From the NCBI GenBank assembly GCA_027624955.1, contig JAQBTG010000009.1:1-64000 (forward strand): a stretch of DNA of 64,000 nucleotides. The letters are read 5' to 3'. The notes beneath the pieces were generated by a model that worked only from the letters and a program-made list of their open reading frames with translations, made no database searches and was not told where the DNA came from. This document shows, piece after piece, positions 1-9,800 of the stretch. Each line of letters opens with the position of its first letter. Position 1 is the first letter of the stretch. The DNA comes from Pseudomonadota bacterium. Its GTDB lineage: Bacteria > Pseudomonadota > Alphaproteobacteria > UBA828. The position numbers were made by a program, and so were the translations under genes.

Positions 1-602
1 TTCGCATCTTCGGCGAGGATTTTGCGCGCAACCGTTATCGTTTGTTGGCGCGCATGAATTTCTCCTCGCCCTATGTCGACCTGCCGCACCGCCTGACGGT
101 GAGAGAGAATTTGACTGTCTATGCCCGTATATACGGTGTTGTTGGTGTGCGCGCGCGCATTCAGCAATTGGCCGAGGATTTGGACATTGTCGATTTTCTG
201 AAGCGTCCGGTCGGCAAGCTTTCGGCCGGACAGCGTACCCGAGTCGCCTTGGCCAAGGCGCTGATCAATGATCCTGAATTGCTGTTGCTGGACGAGCCCA
301 CCGCATCGCTCGATCCGGACAGCGCCGATTGGGTGCGCAGCTATCTCGAGCGATGGCGGGCAAAGAGCGGTGCTACCATCTTGTTGGCATCGCACAATAT
401 GGCCGAGGTCGAACGTCTGTGCGGTCACGTCTTGATGCTGCGCCGGGGCAGCTTGGTGGACAGCGGCAGCCCGAATGATTTGATCGCGCGCTATGGCCGT
501 GAAAGCCTGGAAGAAGTCTTTCTCGACATCGCCCGTGAGCGCCCGGACGCTGGGGCGCAGCCGAAGAACGCGGCGTCGCATAATAAGGACGCGGTATCGT
601 GA
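1..602 (+). CDS. ABC-2 type transporter ATP-binding protein (5' end cut by window)
   Basis: This is the nucleotide-binding subunit of an ABC exporter that would power the permease encoded next. The reading frame is open from base 3, so the gene starts outside the window; the Walker A loop is missing, and the visible part begins just before the Q-loop region. Seen in the sequence: the ABC signature LSAGQ, a Walker B stretch LLLLDEP, a D-loop SLDPDS and the switch histidine in LLASHNMAE. The C-terminal tail after about residue 165 is low in complexity. The stop overlaps the next start (TGATG), which suggests translational coupling. The substrate cannot be told from sequence; exporters of this class move drugs, lipids or polysaccharides. 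Confidence 0.9.
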   Translation, partial: RIFGEDFARNRYRLLARMNFSSPYVDLPHRLTVRENLTVYARIYGVVGVRARIQQLAEDLDIVDFLKRPVGKLSAGQRTRVALAKALINDPELLLLDEPTASLDPDSADWVRSYLERWRAKSGATILLASHNMAEVERLCGHVLMLRRGSLVDSGSPNDLIARYGRESLEEVFLDIARERPDAGAQPKNAASHNKDAVS

Positions 603-1429
603 TGAGCACGCTCCCGCGACGGCCCGGAGCCGTACGCGCTTCAGCCGGTAGAATCGGCGCCATGGCACTGCGCCATCTTTATCTCCTGAGAACCTCCTGG
701 CCGCGGCTTTTGGAGCTGATGTACTGGCCGACCGTGCAAATGATCCTGTGGGGGCTGGTCTCGCAATTCCTGCTCACCAACAGCTCGTGGGTTGCTCAGG
801 CAAGCGGCGTCCTGCTAGCCGGTGTCATATTGTGGGATGTCCTGTTCCGCGGCCAGCTCGGTCTCTCGCTGGTGTTCATCGAAGAAATGTGGTCGCGCAA
901 TCTCGGCCACCTATTCTCCAGCCCGCTTCGACCATGGGAATTGATCGTGGCGCTGATGATGATCAGTTTGCTGCGCACGCTGATCGGTATGGGAAGCGCG
1001 GTGGGTTTCGCCATTTTGCTCTATCATTTTTCGATCTTCGACCTCGGTCTGCCGCTCATCGCGTTCTTTTTTAATCTCATCTTCATGGGCTGGGCGGTTG
1101 GGCTCGTTGTATGTGGACTGGTACTGCGCTTTGGCCTCGGCGCCGAAAGCCTCGCCTGGTTCATGATCTTCGCCTTCGCGCCGGTGAGCTGCATTTACTA
1201 TCCCCTGGAGATTCTGCCCGACTGGCTCAAACCTGTTGCCGAGGCGCTGCCTTCGGCGCTGGTGTTCGAGGGCATGCGCTCAGTGTTGTTTGACGGCGTG
1301 TTCCGTTACGATTTGTTGTGGCGTGCTATGGCCCTGAACGCGCTCTACATGGCGCTCGGTGTGGCCGCTTTCATGGCTTTTCTCCATTCGGCGCGAAAGC
1401 GCGGACTGTTGCACCAGATCGGTGAGTAG
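602..1429 (+). CDS. ABC-2 type transporter permease
   Basis: This is the membrane subunit partner of the preceding ATPase, 275 residues, with about six hydrophobic segments typical of the ABC-2 family. I start it at the ATG at 602, which overlaps the ATPase stop; a GTG at 599 is in the same frame and would add one residue. Segments near VQMILWGLVSQFLL, ILLYHFSIFDLGLPLIAFFF and MALGVAAFMAFL are the clearest spans. The gene ends directly against the convergent cobT stop, with no room for a separate terminator. The substrate is unknown. It sits beside the B12 genes, but nothing in the sequence links it to cobalamin. Confidence 0.88.
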   Translation: MSTLPRRPGAVRASAGRIGAMALRHLYLLRTSWPRLLELMYWPTVQMILWGLVSQFLLTNSSWVAQASGVLLAGVILWDVLFRGQLGLSLVFIEEMWSRNLGHLFSSPLRPWELIVALMMISLLRTLIGMGSAVGFAILLYHFSIFDLGLPLIAFFFNLIFMGWAVGLVVCGLVLRFGLGAESLAWFMIFAFAPVSCIYYPLEILPDWLKPVAEALPSALVFEGMRSVLFDGVFRYDLLWRAMALNALYMALGVAAFMAFLHSARKRGLLHQIGE

Positions 1430-2452
1430 CTAGTCCGCCGGGCCGCTCACACCGGCGCTAGCGAAGGTCGCCATGCCGGTATGGATCGCCGCTGCCGCGC
1501 GTACCATCCCTGCCGCAAGGGCGGCCCCCGAACCTTCTCCCAGGCGCAAGGAAAAATCGAGCAGCGGCTGTTGGTCAATTTTTTTGAGCAAACGAGCGTG
1601 GCCGGGCTCGACCGAATTATGGGCGACCAGGCAATGATCGAGCGCGCTCGGGTTAACAGCATAGAGCGTGGCGGCGGCGGCGCTGCAGGCAAAGCCATCG
1701 AGCAGCACCGGAACCCGGGCGTGGCGGGCGGCAAGAGTGGCACCGGCGATGGCTGCGAATTCGCGTCCGCCAAGCCGCCGCAGCGCTTCTAGCGGATCGG
1801 CCAAGGCGGCGCCGTGATGGCTCAGCGCATCATCAATAGCAGCGATCTTGCGGGCCAAACTGGCGTCGTCGATTCCAGTTCCTCGGCCGGCCCAATCGCC
1901 GCCATCACCGCCGAAGAGAGCCGCCGACAGGGCCGCGGCAATGGTCGTATTGCCTATCCCCATTTCGCCGAGGCAGACCAGATCAGCCTCCCCGTCGAGC
2001 GCCGTCATGCCGGCGCACCACGCCGCCAGACATGCGTCTTCGTCCATTGCGGCCTCTCGCGTGATGTCGCCAGTCGGTGTGTCAAGGGCCAGGGGTATTA
2101 CTTGAAGAGAGGCGCCAAGCCAGCCGCTGAGCTGATTGATCGCGGCGCCGCCGGCGGCGAAATTAGCCACCATCTGCGCCGTCACGGTGCTCGGATAGGC
2201 TGAGACACCGCGCGCGGCAATACCGTGGTTAGCGGCGAAGACGATGATTTGAACGCGTGCGGCGCGAGGCGGGTGGCGGCCCTGCCAGGCAGCAAGCCAT
2301 TCGGCGATTTCCTCCAATCGGCCGAGCGCGCCGGCAGGCTTGGTTAGCACTGCCTGGTGCGCCCTTGCCGCTCGCAACGCCTCTTGGTCGGCAGGTGGCG
2401 CATTTTCTATGAGCCGGCGCAGCTCCGATCCGGATTTGACAGCGTCATTCAC
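1430..2452 (-). CDS. cobT: Nicotinate-nucleotide--dimethylbenzimidazole phosphoribosyltransferase
   Basis: This enzyme activates the lower ligand of cobalamin: it moves phosphoribose from nicotinate mononucleotide to dimethylbenzimidazole, giving alpha-ribazole phosphate for CobS. The 340-residue length is normal. Family motifs visible are GEMGIGNTT in the middle and SVEPGH towards the C-terminus, the latter carrying the expected catalytic-base glutamate. It is divergent from cobS across a gap of about 110 bases that must hold both promoters. The name should not be confused with the CobT subunit of the CobNST cobalt chelatase, which is a different protein and is not in this window. Confidence 0.95.
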   Translation of the reverse strand: MNDAVKSGSELRRLIENAPPADQEALRAARAHQAVLTKPAGALGRLEEIAEWLAAWQGRHPPRAARVQIIVFAANHGIAARGVSAYPSTVTAQMVANFAAGGAAINQLSGWLGASLQVIPLALDTPTGDITREAAMDEDACLAAWCAGMTALDGEADLVCLGEMGIGNTTIAAALSAALFGGDGGDWAGRGTGIDDASLARKIAAIDDALSHHGAALADPLEALRRLGGREFAAIAGATLAARHARVPVLLDGFACSAAAATLYAVNPSALDHCLVAHNSVEPGHARLLKKIDQQPLLDFSLRLGEGSGAALAAGMVRAAAAIHTGMATFASAGVSGPAD

Positions 2453-2562
2453 CTGGTTTGCCTTTTACTTGTGCGCCGTGCGAGCGTGCTTGGCGCACCG
2501 CCCCGGCTGTCCTATAACCGGTGGCGAGCACTCCCATACAACTAAGCCGGAGGCAAGCGGGA

Positions 2563-3417
2563 ATGCCTTTCGATTCGGAGCCCGAAGGAAAATTTGAGCG
2601 CCGGGTATTTTTTTCCGCGCGCGCCTGGTGGCAGGATATTCAGAGCGCGCTGCGTTTCCTGACTCGCCTGCCGTTGCCGCGCGCGCCCGAGCCGGCCGAG
2701 CCGGATTTTTTCGACGAGGCCGAAGATGAAGATCAGGAGGCATCCGCGCCCAAGCCCTTGGGCCGCGCGGTTCGCGCCTTCCCGCTGATCGGCGCTCTGT
2801 TGGGCATCGCCGCCGGCTTTGCCTTTGCCATCGCCACCGGCGTTGGCCTGCCGGCCCTGGTCGCAGGTGTCATCGCTGTCGCGTTGTTGGCGCTGATGAC
2901 CGGTGCCCTGCATGAAGATGGCCTCGCCGATATGGCGGACGGTTTCGGCGGCGGGCAGACGGTTGAAAAGAAACTTGCCATCATGCGCGACAGCCGTATC
3001 GGCGCGTATGGTGTGATCGCGCTGGTCATGGTGCTGGCGGCGAAGGTTGGCGCTGTTGCGGATTTGCGTGATATCGGCGTCGTCATGTCGGGGCTTATAT
3101 GTGCCGCCGCCGCGTCGCGCGCGGCGATGCCGGCAATGATGCGCTGGCTGCCAGCGGCGCGTTCAGATGGCCTCGGCGCCGACGCCGGGCGTCCGTCCAG
3201 CGAACATGTGTGGACCGGCATCACCATCGCTGCCATTCTTTCGGTCCTCCTGCTCACCTGGTCGGGATTGGTGGCGCTTCTCATTGCGGCCCTCGGCGTC
3301 GTCGCCGTTGGGCTGTTGGCGCGCCGGCAGATCGGCGGGCATTCCGGCGATGTCCTCGGCGGCACGCAGCAAATTTCCGAACTCCTTTTTCTTCTCGCAT
3401 TGGCGGCAATCAGATGA
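2563..3417 (+). CDS. cobS: Adenosylcobinamide-GDP ribazoletransferase (cobalamin synthase)
   Basis: This integral membrane enzyme joins adenosylcobinamide-GDP to alpha-ribazole (phosphate), the step that closes the nucleotide loop. The start at 2563 is chosen because a GGAGG lies about ten bases upstream; a GTG at 2521 would add 14 unconvincing residues. Seen: an acidic soluble N-terminus with ALRFLTRLPLP, the family metal-binding stretch HEDGLADMADGFGGG, the RDSRIGAYG motif, and several hydrophobic spans after that. The TGA overlaps the ATG of the following phosphatase, so the two are coupled. With cobT, cobC and cobU it forms the nucleotide-loop assembly set. Confidence 0.95.
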   Translation: MPFDSEPEGKFERRVFFSARAWWQDIQSALRFLTRLPLPRAPEPAEPDFFDEAEDEDQEASAPKPLGRAVRAFPLIGALLGIAAGFAFAIATGVGLPALVAGVIAVALLALMTGALHEDGLADMADGFGGGQTVEKKLAIMRDSRIGAYGVIALVMVLAAKVGAVADLRDIGVVMSGLICAAAASRAAMPAMMRWLPAARSDGLGADAGRPSSEHVWTGITIAAILSVLLLTWSGLVALLIAALGVVAVGLLARRQIGGHSGDVLGGTQQISELLFLLALAAIR

Positions 3418-4088
3418 ATGCATTGAGCGATCTTCCAGTCACAAGTTGGTGGTGGGTGCGCCACGCGCCGGTCACCACCCATCATGGCCGGCTCTACGGC
3501 TCGTCCGATGTGCCGGCTAACACCGAAGACGGCGAAGCCTTCAAAGGCTTGGCCGAGCAATTACCAGAAGGCGCGCTTTGGATAGCTAGCCATTTACAGC
3601 GCACCCACCAGACCGCGAACGCCATTGTTGAAGCCGGCCATGTGGCGGATAAGCCACTGATCGAGGAAGACCTGGCGGAGCAGAGTTTCGGCGATTGGCA
3701 GGGCTTGAGTTACGCTGAGGTCGAGGCTGAGCGGGCGGGGGCGGATCATCCCTTTTGGATCGCGCCGGCGGATTTCGCCGCGCCCAACGGCGAAAGTTTT
3801 GCCGGCGTCATGACGCGTGTGTCAAAAACGATCTCGCGCCTGAGCACACACCATGTCGGGCGTGATATCGTCGCCGTCGCGCATGGCGGCTCGATCCGGG
3901 CGGCGCTCGGCCACGCGCTCGGCATCGCACCGAATCAAGCGCTTTCCTTCACCATCGATAATCTTTCGATCACTCGAATCGACTGTTTCCACGGCGCTGA
4001 CGGGCGTCAGGATTGGTGTGTGATCGGCGTCAATCTGCCGCCTAGTAAAAGCGCCCCGCATGGAGTAGTTTTCCCTCCAAGACGCTGA
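3414..4088 (+). CDS. cobC: Histidine phosphatase family protein, probable alpha-ribazole phosphatase
   Basis: This is a phosphoglycerate-mutase-fold phosphatase of 224 residues. The phosphohistidine motif appears as VRHAPVTT near residue 16, and the second conserved histidine lies in AVAHGGSIR. The open frame extends upstream to 3099, but that part lies antiparallel to nothing and overlaps cobS in another frame; the ATG at 3414 overlapping the cobS stop (ATGA) is the natural start. The position directly after cobS supports the role of removing the phosphate from alpha-ribazole 5'-phosphate or adenosylcobalamin phosphate. Substrate assignment is by context, since this superfamily is broad. The cobalamin riboswitch begins at or just inside its 3' end. 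Confidence 0.85.
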   Translation: MNALSDLPVTSWWWVRHAPVTTHHGRLYGSSDVPANTEDGEAFKGLAEQLPEGALWIASHLQRTHQTANAIVEAGHVADKPLIEEDLAEQSFGDWQGLSYAEVEAERAGADHPFWIAPADFAAPNGESFAGVMTRVSKTISRLSTHHVGRDIVAVAHGGSIRAALGHALGIAPNQALSFTIDNLSITRIDCFHGADGRQDWCVIGVNLPPSKSAPHGVVFPPRR

Positions 4089-4263
4089 GTCAGGGAAGCC
4101 GGTGACCCGCTCCAGTTTGGAGCGTCAGGCCGGCGCTGCCCCCGCAACTGTATACGGCGAGGTAGTCCCCTTTTGTGCGGGAGCGATCCTGTGCGCGCCA
4201 CTGGCAGCAAACGCTGCTGGGAAGGCGGGGGGCCAACCTTTGACCCAAAGCCAGGAGACCTCC
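4060..4263 (+). promoter_or_regulatory. Cobalamin (AdoCbl) riboswitch aptamer
   Basis: The conserved elements of the family occur in the right order: GGGAAGCCGGTGA at 4093-4105, the B12 box GCTGCCCCCGCAACTGT at 4135-4151, GCCACTG at 4197-4203, GGGAAGGC at 4219-4226 and GCCAGGAGACC at 4250-4260. A GGAG at 4062-4065 can close a terminal stem with CTCC at 4260-4263, which places the 5' edge inside the end of cobC. It faces cobU 35 bases downstream and would sense adenosylcobalamin to repress the operon cobU through cobQ. The outer edges are approximate. Confidence 0.93.
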
Positions 4264-4297
4264 TCGGCGTCGCCCCGGAACGGTCCTCGGAGGGAGG

Positions 4298-4831
4298 ATG
4301 ATGCCGCTTTCGACGGACACGGCACGTACAACCTTGGTGATCGGCGGCGCGCGCTCAGGCAAGAGCCGCTATGCCGAAGAGCTGTTGGCTGCGCATGGCG
4401 GAACCCGCATATACATCGCTACGGCCGAGGTCGGTGACGCGGAAATGGCGGCGCGCATCGCTGAGCATCAGGCGCGCCGCGGCGCCGCCTGGCAAACCAT
4501 CGAGCAACCGCTCGATCTGGTAGCCGCGCTGGAGCTTCATTGCCGCCCGGCCGGTGCTGTGCTGGTCGATTGCCTGACCCTGTGGCTGAGCAATTTAATG
4601 GCAGCGTCGCGCGATATCGCGGCGGAAACCAGCCGGCTTGTCCGCGCCTTGCCGCGCCTGGAGGGGCGCGCGGTACTGGTGTCGAATGAGGTCGGCCTTG
4701 GCATCGTTCCCGAATATCCCCTCGGCCGCGAATTTCGCGACCATGCCGGGCGCCTCAATCAGGCGGTGGCCGCCGCCGTCGACGAAGCGGTGTTCATCGC
4801 TGCCGGCCTGCCGCTTAGGCTAAAACCGTGA
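4298..4831 (+). CDS. cobU: Adenosylcobinamide kinase / adenosylcobinamide-phosphate guanylyltransferase
   Basis: This bifunctional enzyme (also called CobP) phosphorylates adenosylcobinamide and then attaches GMP to give adenosylcobinamide-GDP, the substrate of CobS. At 177 residues the length is normal. The P-loop is VIGGARSGKS near the N-terminus; DCLTLWLSNL and SNEVGLGIVP are family landmarks. Two ATG codons stand in tandem at 4298 and 4301, and GGAGG at 4289-4293 suits 4301 slightly better. It is the first gene after the cobalamin riboswitch, so B12 should repress it. The stop overlaps the next gene's GTG. Confidence 0.95.
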   Translation: MMPLSTDTARTTLVIGGARSGKSRYAEELLAAHGGTRIYIATAEVGDAEMAARIAEHQARRGAAWQTIEQPLDLVAALELHCRPAGAVLVDCLTLWLSNLMAASRDIAAETSRLVRALPRLEGRAVLVSNEVGLGIVPEYPLGREFRDHAGRLNQAVAAAVDEAVFIAAGLPLRLKP

Positions 4832-5781
4832 GCCCAGCCGAACTTCGCATCGTCACTCTGTTGCCGAGCGCGACAGAAATCGTCGCGGCCCTCGGCCTCG
4901 GCGCGCAACTGGTCGGGCGGTCGCACGAATGTGATTGGCCGCCCGATGTGGAGGAGCTGCCCGTCTGCACCCGACCGCGTCTGGCGTTGGACGGAAGTAG
5001 CGCTGAAATCGACCGCCAAGTTTCTGAATTTCTCGGCCGTGCGGCCAGCATTTACGAACTCGATAGAGACATGCTGCGCGCGCTGCGGCCAACCCATATC
5101 GTGACCCAGGATCAATGCGAAGTCTGCGCGGTTAGTCTTAAAGATGTCGAAGCGGCGCTTGCCGAGGATATCGGCAGCTCTGTCGAGATCGTCTCGGTCA
5201 ATCCTCTCCGCCTTGGCGAGGTGTGGGCTAGCATCCGCCAAACCGGCCGCGCCTTTGGCGTGGATGCCGATGCGTTTTGCCGCACGCTAACCGGTCGCAT
5301 CGCACGCATCGCGGCTGTGGGCATGGGCGTATCCGCCACGCCGCCATCTGTCGCCACCATCGAATGGTGCGATCCTCTTATGGCAGCGGGAAACTGGCTG
5401 CCCGAACTTGTCGCCATCGCCGGCGGTAACAATTTGTTCGGCGACGCCGGCAAACATTCGCCGCGGCTTGAATTCGACGATTTGCGCGCCGTCGAGCCCG
5501 ATATCCTGATTTTCATGCCGTGCGGCTATGACTTGGCGAAAACCGCCGAAGAGGCCGAGCAGCTGTTGCAGGGACCCGCCTGGGCGGCGCTGCCCGCCGT
5601 TCGCAACGGTCGGGCCTATGCCGTCGACGGCAATGCCTATTTCAACCGCCCGGGACCAAGGCTCGTGGAATCGGCGGAAATACTGGCCGAGATATTTCAT
5701 CCGGAAAGCCATGAGTTTGGCCATGAAGGCACGGGTTGGCGCCGCCTCGGCGCCGGCCCCCAAACCGACAACCGTGAATAG
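4828..5781 (+). CDS. BtuF-like cobalamin-binding protein without signal peptide
   Basis: This protein of 317 residues has the fold signature of the periplasmic cobalamin and iron binding family (IVTLLPSATEIVAALG at the N-terminus, GRSHECDWP after it). It has no signal peptide and no lipobox, so as written it should stay in the cytoplasm. A cysteine-containing motif TQDQCEVCAVS near residue 95 is typical of this cytosolic subgroup. It starts with GTG overlapping the cobU stop (GTGA) and lies in the riboswitch-controlled operon before cobW. Binding of a corrinoid or an intermediate is likely from the family, but its biochemical role in the pathway is not settled. A role as the soluble part of a B12 importer is less likely, because no BtuC/BtuD genes accompany it. 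Confidence 0.82.
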   Translation: MSPAELRIVTLLPSATEIVAALGLGAQLVGRSHECDWPPDVEELPVCTRPRLALDGSSAEIDRQVSEFLGRAASIYELDRDMLRALRPTHIVTQDQCEVCAVSLKDVEAALAEDIGSSVEIVSVNPLRLGEVWASIRQTGRAFGVDADAFCRTLTGRIARIAAVGMGVSATPPSVATIEWCDPLMAAGNWLPELVAIAGGNNLFGDAGKHSPRLEFDDLRAVEPDILIFMPCGYDLAKTAEEAEQLLQGPAWAALPAVRNGRAYAVDGNAYFNRPGPRLVESAEILAEIFHPESHEFGHEGTGWRRLGAGPQTDNRE

Positions 5782-5788
5782 GACAAAC

Positions 5789-6841
5789 ATGACCAACCCC
5801 CACATGGCTAACCGTAAGATTCCGACCACTGTTATTTCCGGGTTTTTGGGCGCCGGAAAAACCAGCCTGATCCGCCATGTGCTGGAGACGGCGAACGGCC
5901 GGCGCATTGCGCTGATCATCAATGAATTCGGTGATCTCGGCATTGACGAATCGTTATTGCGCGGCTGCGGCGACGACGCCTGTGCGGAAGGCGAAATTAT
6001 CGAGCTCGCCAATGGCTGCATTTGCTGCACTGTGGCAGACGATTTCGTGCCCACTATCGAGGCCTTGCTGGCGCGCGACCCCGCCCCGGAGCATATCGTC
6101 ATCGAGACCTCAGGCCTGGCTTTGCCCAAGCCGCTCGTCGCTGCCTTCAATTGGCCGGAAATCCGCAACCGGGTGACCGTCGATGGCGTGATCGCTGTGG
6201 TCGATGGCCCGGCCGTTTTGGCTGGCCGCTTTGCGTCCGATCCGGCGGCACTGCAAGCACAGCGCGAGGCAGATGATGCGCTCGACCACGAAAGCCCTCT
6301 TGAAGAAGTCTTCGAGGATCAGTTGGCCTGCGCCGATCTGGTGGTGCTCAACAAGGTGGACCAACTTGATGAGGATGAACGCACTCGCACCCGCGCGCTG
6401 CTGGCCGGAGAATTGCGCCCCGGCGTAAAAATGGTCGAAGCCGAGCAGGCCCGCATCGACGCTGATATCCTGTTGGGATTGGCTGCGGCGGCCGAAGACG
6501 ATTTGGCGGCGCGCCCCTCGCACCATGATGAATTTGACGGCGAGCATGACCATGACGAGTTCGACAGCTTCATTCTTGACCTCGGTCCCGTGGCCGACCC
6601 AGATGCGCTGGAAATCCGCTTGGTGGCTGCTATCGAGACGCATGATATTTTGCGCATCAAGGGCTTTGTCGATGTGCCGGGCAAGCGCCGGCGCCATGTG
6701 ATTCAGGCGGTGGGCAGCCGTGTCGGGCGCTATTTCGACCGCGATTGGCAGCCCGACGAAGTACGCGAAAGCCGTCTTGTGGTGATCGGCCTAAGCCCGC
6801 TTGACCGCACTGCTATCAGCGCCGCGCTCGGCAGCGTCTAA
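5789..6841 (+). CDS. cobW: CobW family GTPase, cobalt chaperone
   Basis: This is a G3E-family GTPase of 350 residues. Seen: the P-loop GFLGAGKT at 18-25, the metal-binding CxCC motif (CICC at 77-80), a switch region ETSGLALP, the guanine-specificity motif NKVD, and a histidine/aspartate-rich segment (HHDEFDGEHDHDEFD) before the C-terminal CobW domain. Family knowledge places CobW as a metallochaperone that supplies Co(II), and its pairing with cobN is common. I start at the ATG at 5789, because the longer frame overlaps the preceding gene in another frame; an alternative ATG is at 5804. An AAGGA at its very end serves as the ribosome site of cobN. Confidence 0.93.
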   Translation: MTNPHMANRKIPTTVISGFLGAGKTSLIRHVLETANGRRIALIINEFGDLGIDESLLRGCGDDACAEGEIIELANGCICCTVADDFVPTIEALLARDPAPEHIVIETSGLALPKPLVAAFNWPEIRNRVTVDGVIAVVDGPAVLAGRFASDPAALQAQREADDALDHESPLEEVFEDQLACADLVVLNKVDQLDEDERTRTRALLAGELRPGVKMVEAEQARIDADILLGLAAAAEDDLAARPSHHDEFDGEHDHDEFDSFILDLGPVADPDALEIRLVAAIETHDILRIKGFVDVPGKRRRHVIQAVGSRVGRYFDRDWQPDEVRESRLVVIGLSPLDRTAISAALGSV

Positions 6842-6851
6842 GGATCGGCGT

Positions 6852-9800
6852 ATGCATCTGCTGGCGGCGCAACCGGGCGGCATTGCCGATGGCAACGAGG
6901 CGGTCGATCTCGGCCAGAGCCCGGCCGACATCGTTTTTGCTTCCGCCGCCGATACGGAACTCGCCTGCCTGGCGCGTGCCCACGCCTCTCTCGGCGACGG
7001 TGCGCCCAGCTTGCGTCTCGCCAATTTGATGAATCTCGGCCACAATTTGTCAGTCGATAATTGGTTGGACGCTACGGTCTCGGGCGCGCGTCTTGTCATT
7101 GTCCGGGTGCTCGGCGGAGAGAGCTATTGGCCCTATGGCGTCGAGCGACTGGCGCAGCTGTGCCACGACAAGAATATCGCCCTGGCGCTCCTGCCTGGCG
7201 ACGACAAGCCGGATAGCGAGTTGACCCGACGCGCGACTCTGTCGCCGGAATCCTGCGAGCGGCTGTGGCGCTATTGCGTCCATGGCGGCCTCGAGAACGC
7301 GGCCGAATGTCTGCGCTATGGCGCTGATCTAATCGGTGATGCCACGGTCTGGCGCGAGCCGGCGCCATTGGCCCGCGCTGGGCTGTATCGGCCGGGTGCG
7401 TTGCAAGTCGATCTCGACGAGATCACAGCGGCGCAAAGGCGCGAAGATCGTCCGCTCGCACTGGTGCTGTTTTACCGTGCCCTGGTTCAGGCGGCGGACA
7501 CCGCGCCAGTCGACGATCTGATTGTGGCGCTAGAGAAAGAAGGGCTGGCCGCTGTCGGGTTGTTTGTCTCCAGCCTGAAGGATCCGCCGTCTGCACGCTT
7601 TGCCGAAAGTGTGCTCGACGCATCGCGGCCCGACATCATCCTCAACGCCACCGGCTTTTCCGTGTCACGCCCCGGCGCCGTCGAAGCGAGCCCGCTTGAC
7701 CGTTCGGGCGCACCCGTGCTGCAAGTGGTGTTGGCCGGTGGAACGGAAGCCGCCTGGGCGGCGGGCACGCGCGGGCTCTCGGCACGCGATATCGCGATGA
7801 ATGTCGCTCTTCCCGAAGTCGATGGCCGCATCCTGACCCGTGCCGTTTCGTTCAAGAGCGAACGCAGCTTCGATGCCGCGACTCAATGCGGTATTGTCGC
7901 CCACACGCCGCGCGCCGACCGCATCGATTTTGTTGCTCAACTGGCGAAGAATTGGGCGCGCTTGGCCAGGACCGCCACAAGCGAGCGCCGCGTCTGCGTG
8001 GTGCTGGCCAACTATCCCAATAAAGATGGCCGCATCGGCAACGGCGTCGGTCTCGACACGCCGGCAAGCGCAGTGCGTTTGCTCATCGCCTTGCAGGCCG
8101 AAGGTTATAGTTTGGAAGGGCTCCCGGCCGACGGCGCGGCGCTCATGGCGGCGCTACAAGCCGGCCCGACCAATGCCATATCAGCTTCCGCCAAACCATC
8201 GGGCGGCGCGCTGCTCAGCCTGGACGCGTACCGCGGTTTTTTCTCAGATTTAGATAGCCATGCGCAGACCCGTGTCTCCGAGCGTTGGGGCGCAGCGGAA
8301 TCCGATCCTTTCTTTCGCCCGGAGGAAGATTCCTTCGTCCTACCGGTGCTGTCGTTCGGTAATGTGAGCGTGGCGATCCAGCCGGCGCGCGGCTACAACA
8401 TCGATCCCGCCGCGAGCTATCATGATCCCGACCTGCCGCCGCCGCACGGCTATCTTGCGTTCTATGCCTGGCTGCGCCGTTCGGTCGATGTTCATGCGGT
8501 GCTCCATCTTGGCAAACATGGAAATCTCGAATGGCTGCCGGGCAAAGCCTTGGCGCTTTCCGCCGGCTGCTTCCCAGAGGCCGCGCTCGGACCGTTGCCT
8601 CATATCTATCCATTCATCGTCAACGATCCGGGTGAGGGCAGCCAGGCTAAGCGGCGCAGCGCCGCAGTGATCGTCGATCATCTGACACCGCCCCTCAGCC
8701 GGGCCGAAAGCTATGGGCCGTTGCGTGAATTGGAAGCGCTGGTCGATGAATTTTATGAAGCCAGCCAACTCGACCCGCGCCGCTGCACCCCGCTGGCCGA
8801 ACGTATCCTGGAGCTGGCGCGGAGCGAAGGCATTGACCTGGATTGCGGCATCGTACCCGACGATGGCCGCGCCCAAGCCTTGACCAAGCTCGATGGCTAC
8901 ATGTGCGAACTAAAAGAAATGCAGATTCGCAACGGCTTGCATATTTTCGGCGCGTCGCCGGAAGGCGAATTGCGCAGCGATCTGCTGTTGGCTATTGCGC
9001 GGAGCCCGCGTGGAACCGGCGCCAGCGAAGCGTCGTTGACGCGCGCGCTGGCCGCTGATCTCGGTCTTGATTTCGATCCGCTCGATTGCGACATGGCGGC
9101 GCCGTGGGAAGGCGCGCGCCCGGATGTGTTGGATGGCCCCGATGCGTGGCGCAGCCATGGCGATAGCGTCGAGCGGTTGGAAGCTCTGGCGCTTGCGTTA
9201 ATTTCCGGTGAGCGCGCTGCGGCGGCGGGTTGGCGGCGTACCCGGGCTGTGTTGCAGGAGGTGCACGAGCGCATCGCGCCGGCCCTCGATGCCAGCGGGA
9301 CGGGCGAAATGGCCGGCGTGGCACGCGGCCTTGCCGGGCGCTTCGTGATGCCAGGGCCGTCCGGCGCGCCGAGCCGCGGCCGGCCCGAGGTCCTTCCCAC
9401 CGGGCGCAATTTCTATTCGCTCGATACCCGCGCCGTGCCGACGCCGGCGGCCTGGCAATTGGGCTGGAAATCGGCTCAGCGCCTGGTCGAGTATCATGCT
9501 CAGCGCCATGGCGATTGGCCGCGCCGCATGGCGCTCAGCGCTTGGGGCACGTCCAACATGCGCACTGGCGGCGATGATATCGCGCAAGCTCTGGCCCTCC
9601 TCGGCGTGCGGCCACAATGGGATACGGCGAGCGGGCGTGTGATTGGTTTTGAAATCCTGCCGCTATCGCTCATTGATCGCCCGCGCGTCGACGTGACCCT
9701 GCGCATTTCCGGATTTTTCCGCGATGCCTTTCCCGCTCTAATCGATCTTTTCGATTCGGCGGTGCGCGCGGTGGCGGCACTGGACGAAAGCGCTGAAGAC

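Noticed and set aside
3099-3413. 105-residue N-terminal extension of the CobC-like phosphatase
   Set aside because: It lies wholly inside cobS in another frame; the ATG overlapping the cobS stop is the natural start.
2733-3560. 275-codon minus-strand open frame opposite cobS
   Set aside because: Composition and position show it to be an antisense shadow of cobS; no start site or family motif.
5287-6168. Long minus-strand open frame opposite the BtuF-like and cobW genes
   Set aside because: It is the mirror of GC-rich coding sequence in those genes, has no recognisable motif, and overlaps two well-supported genes.
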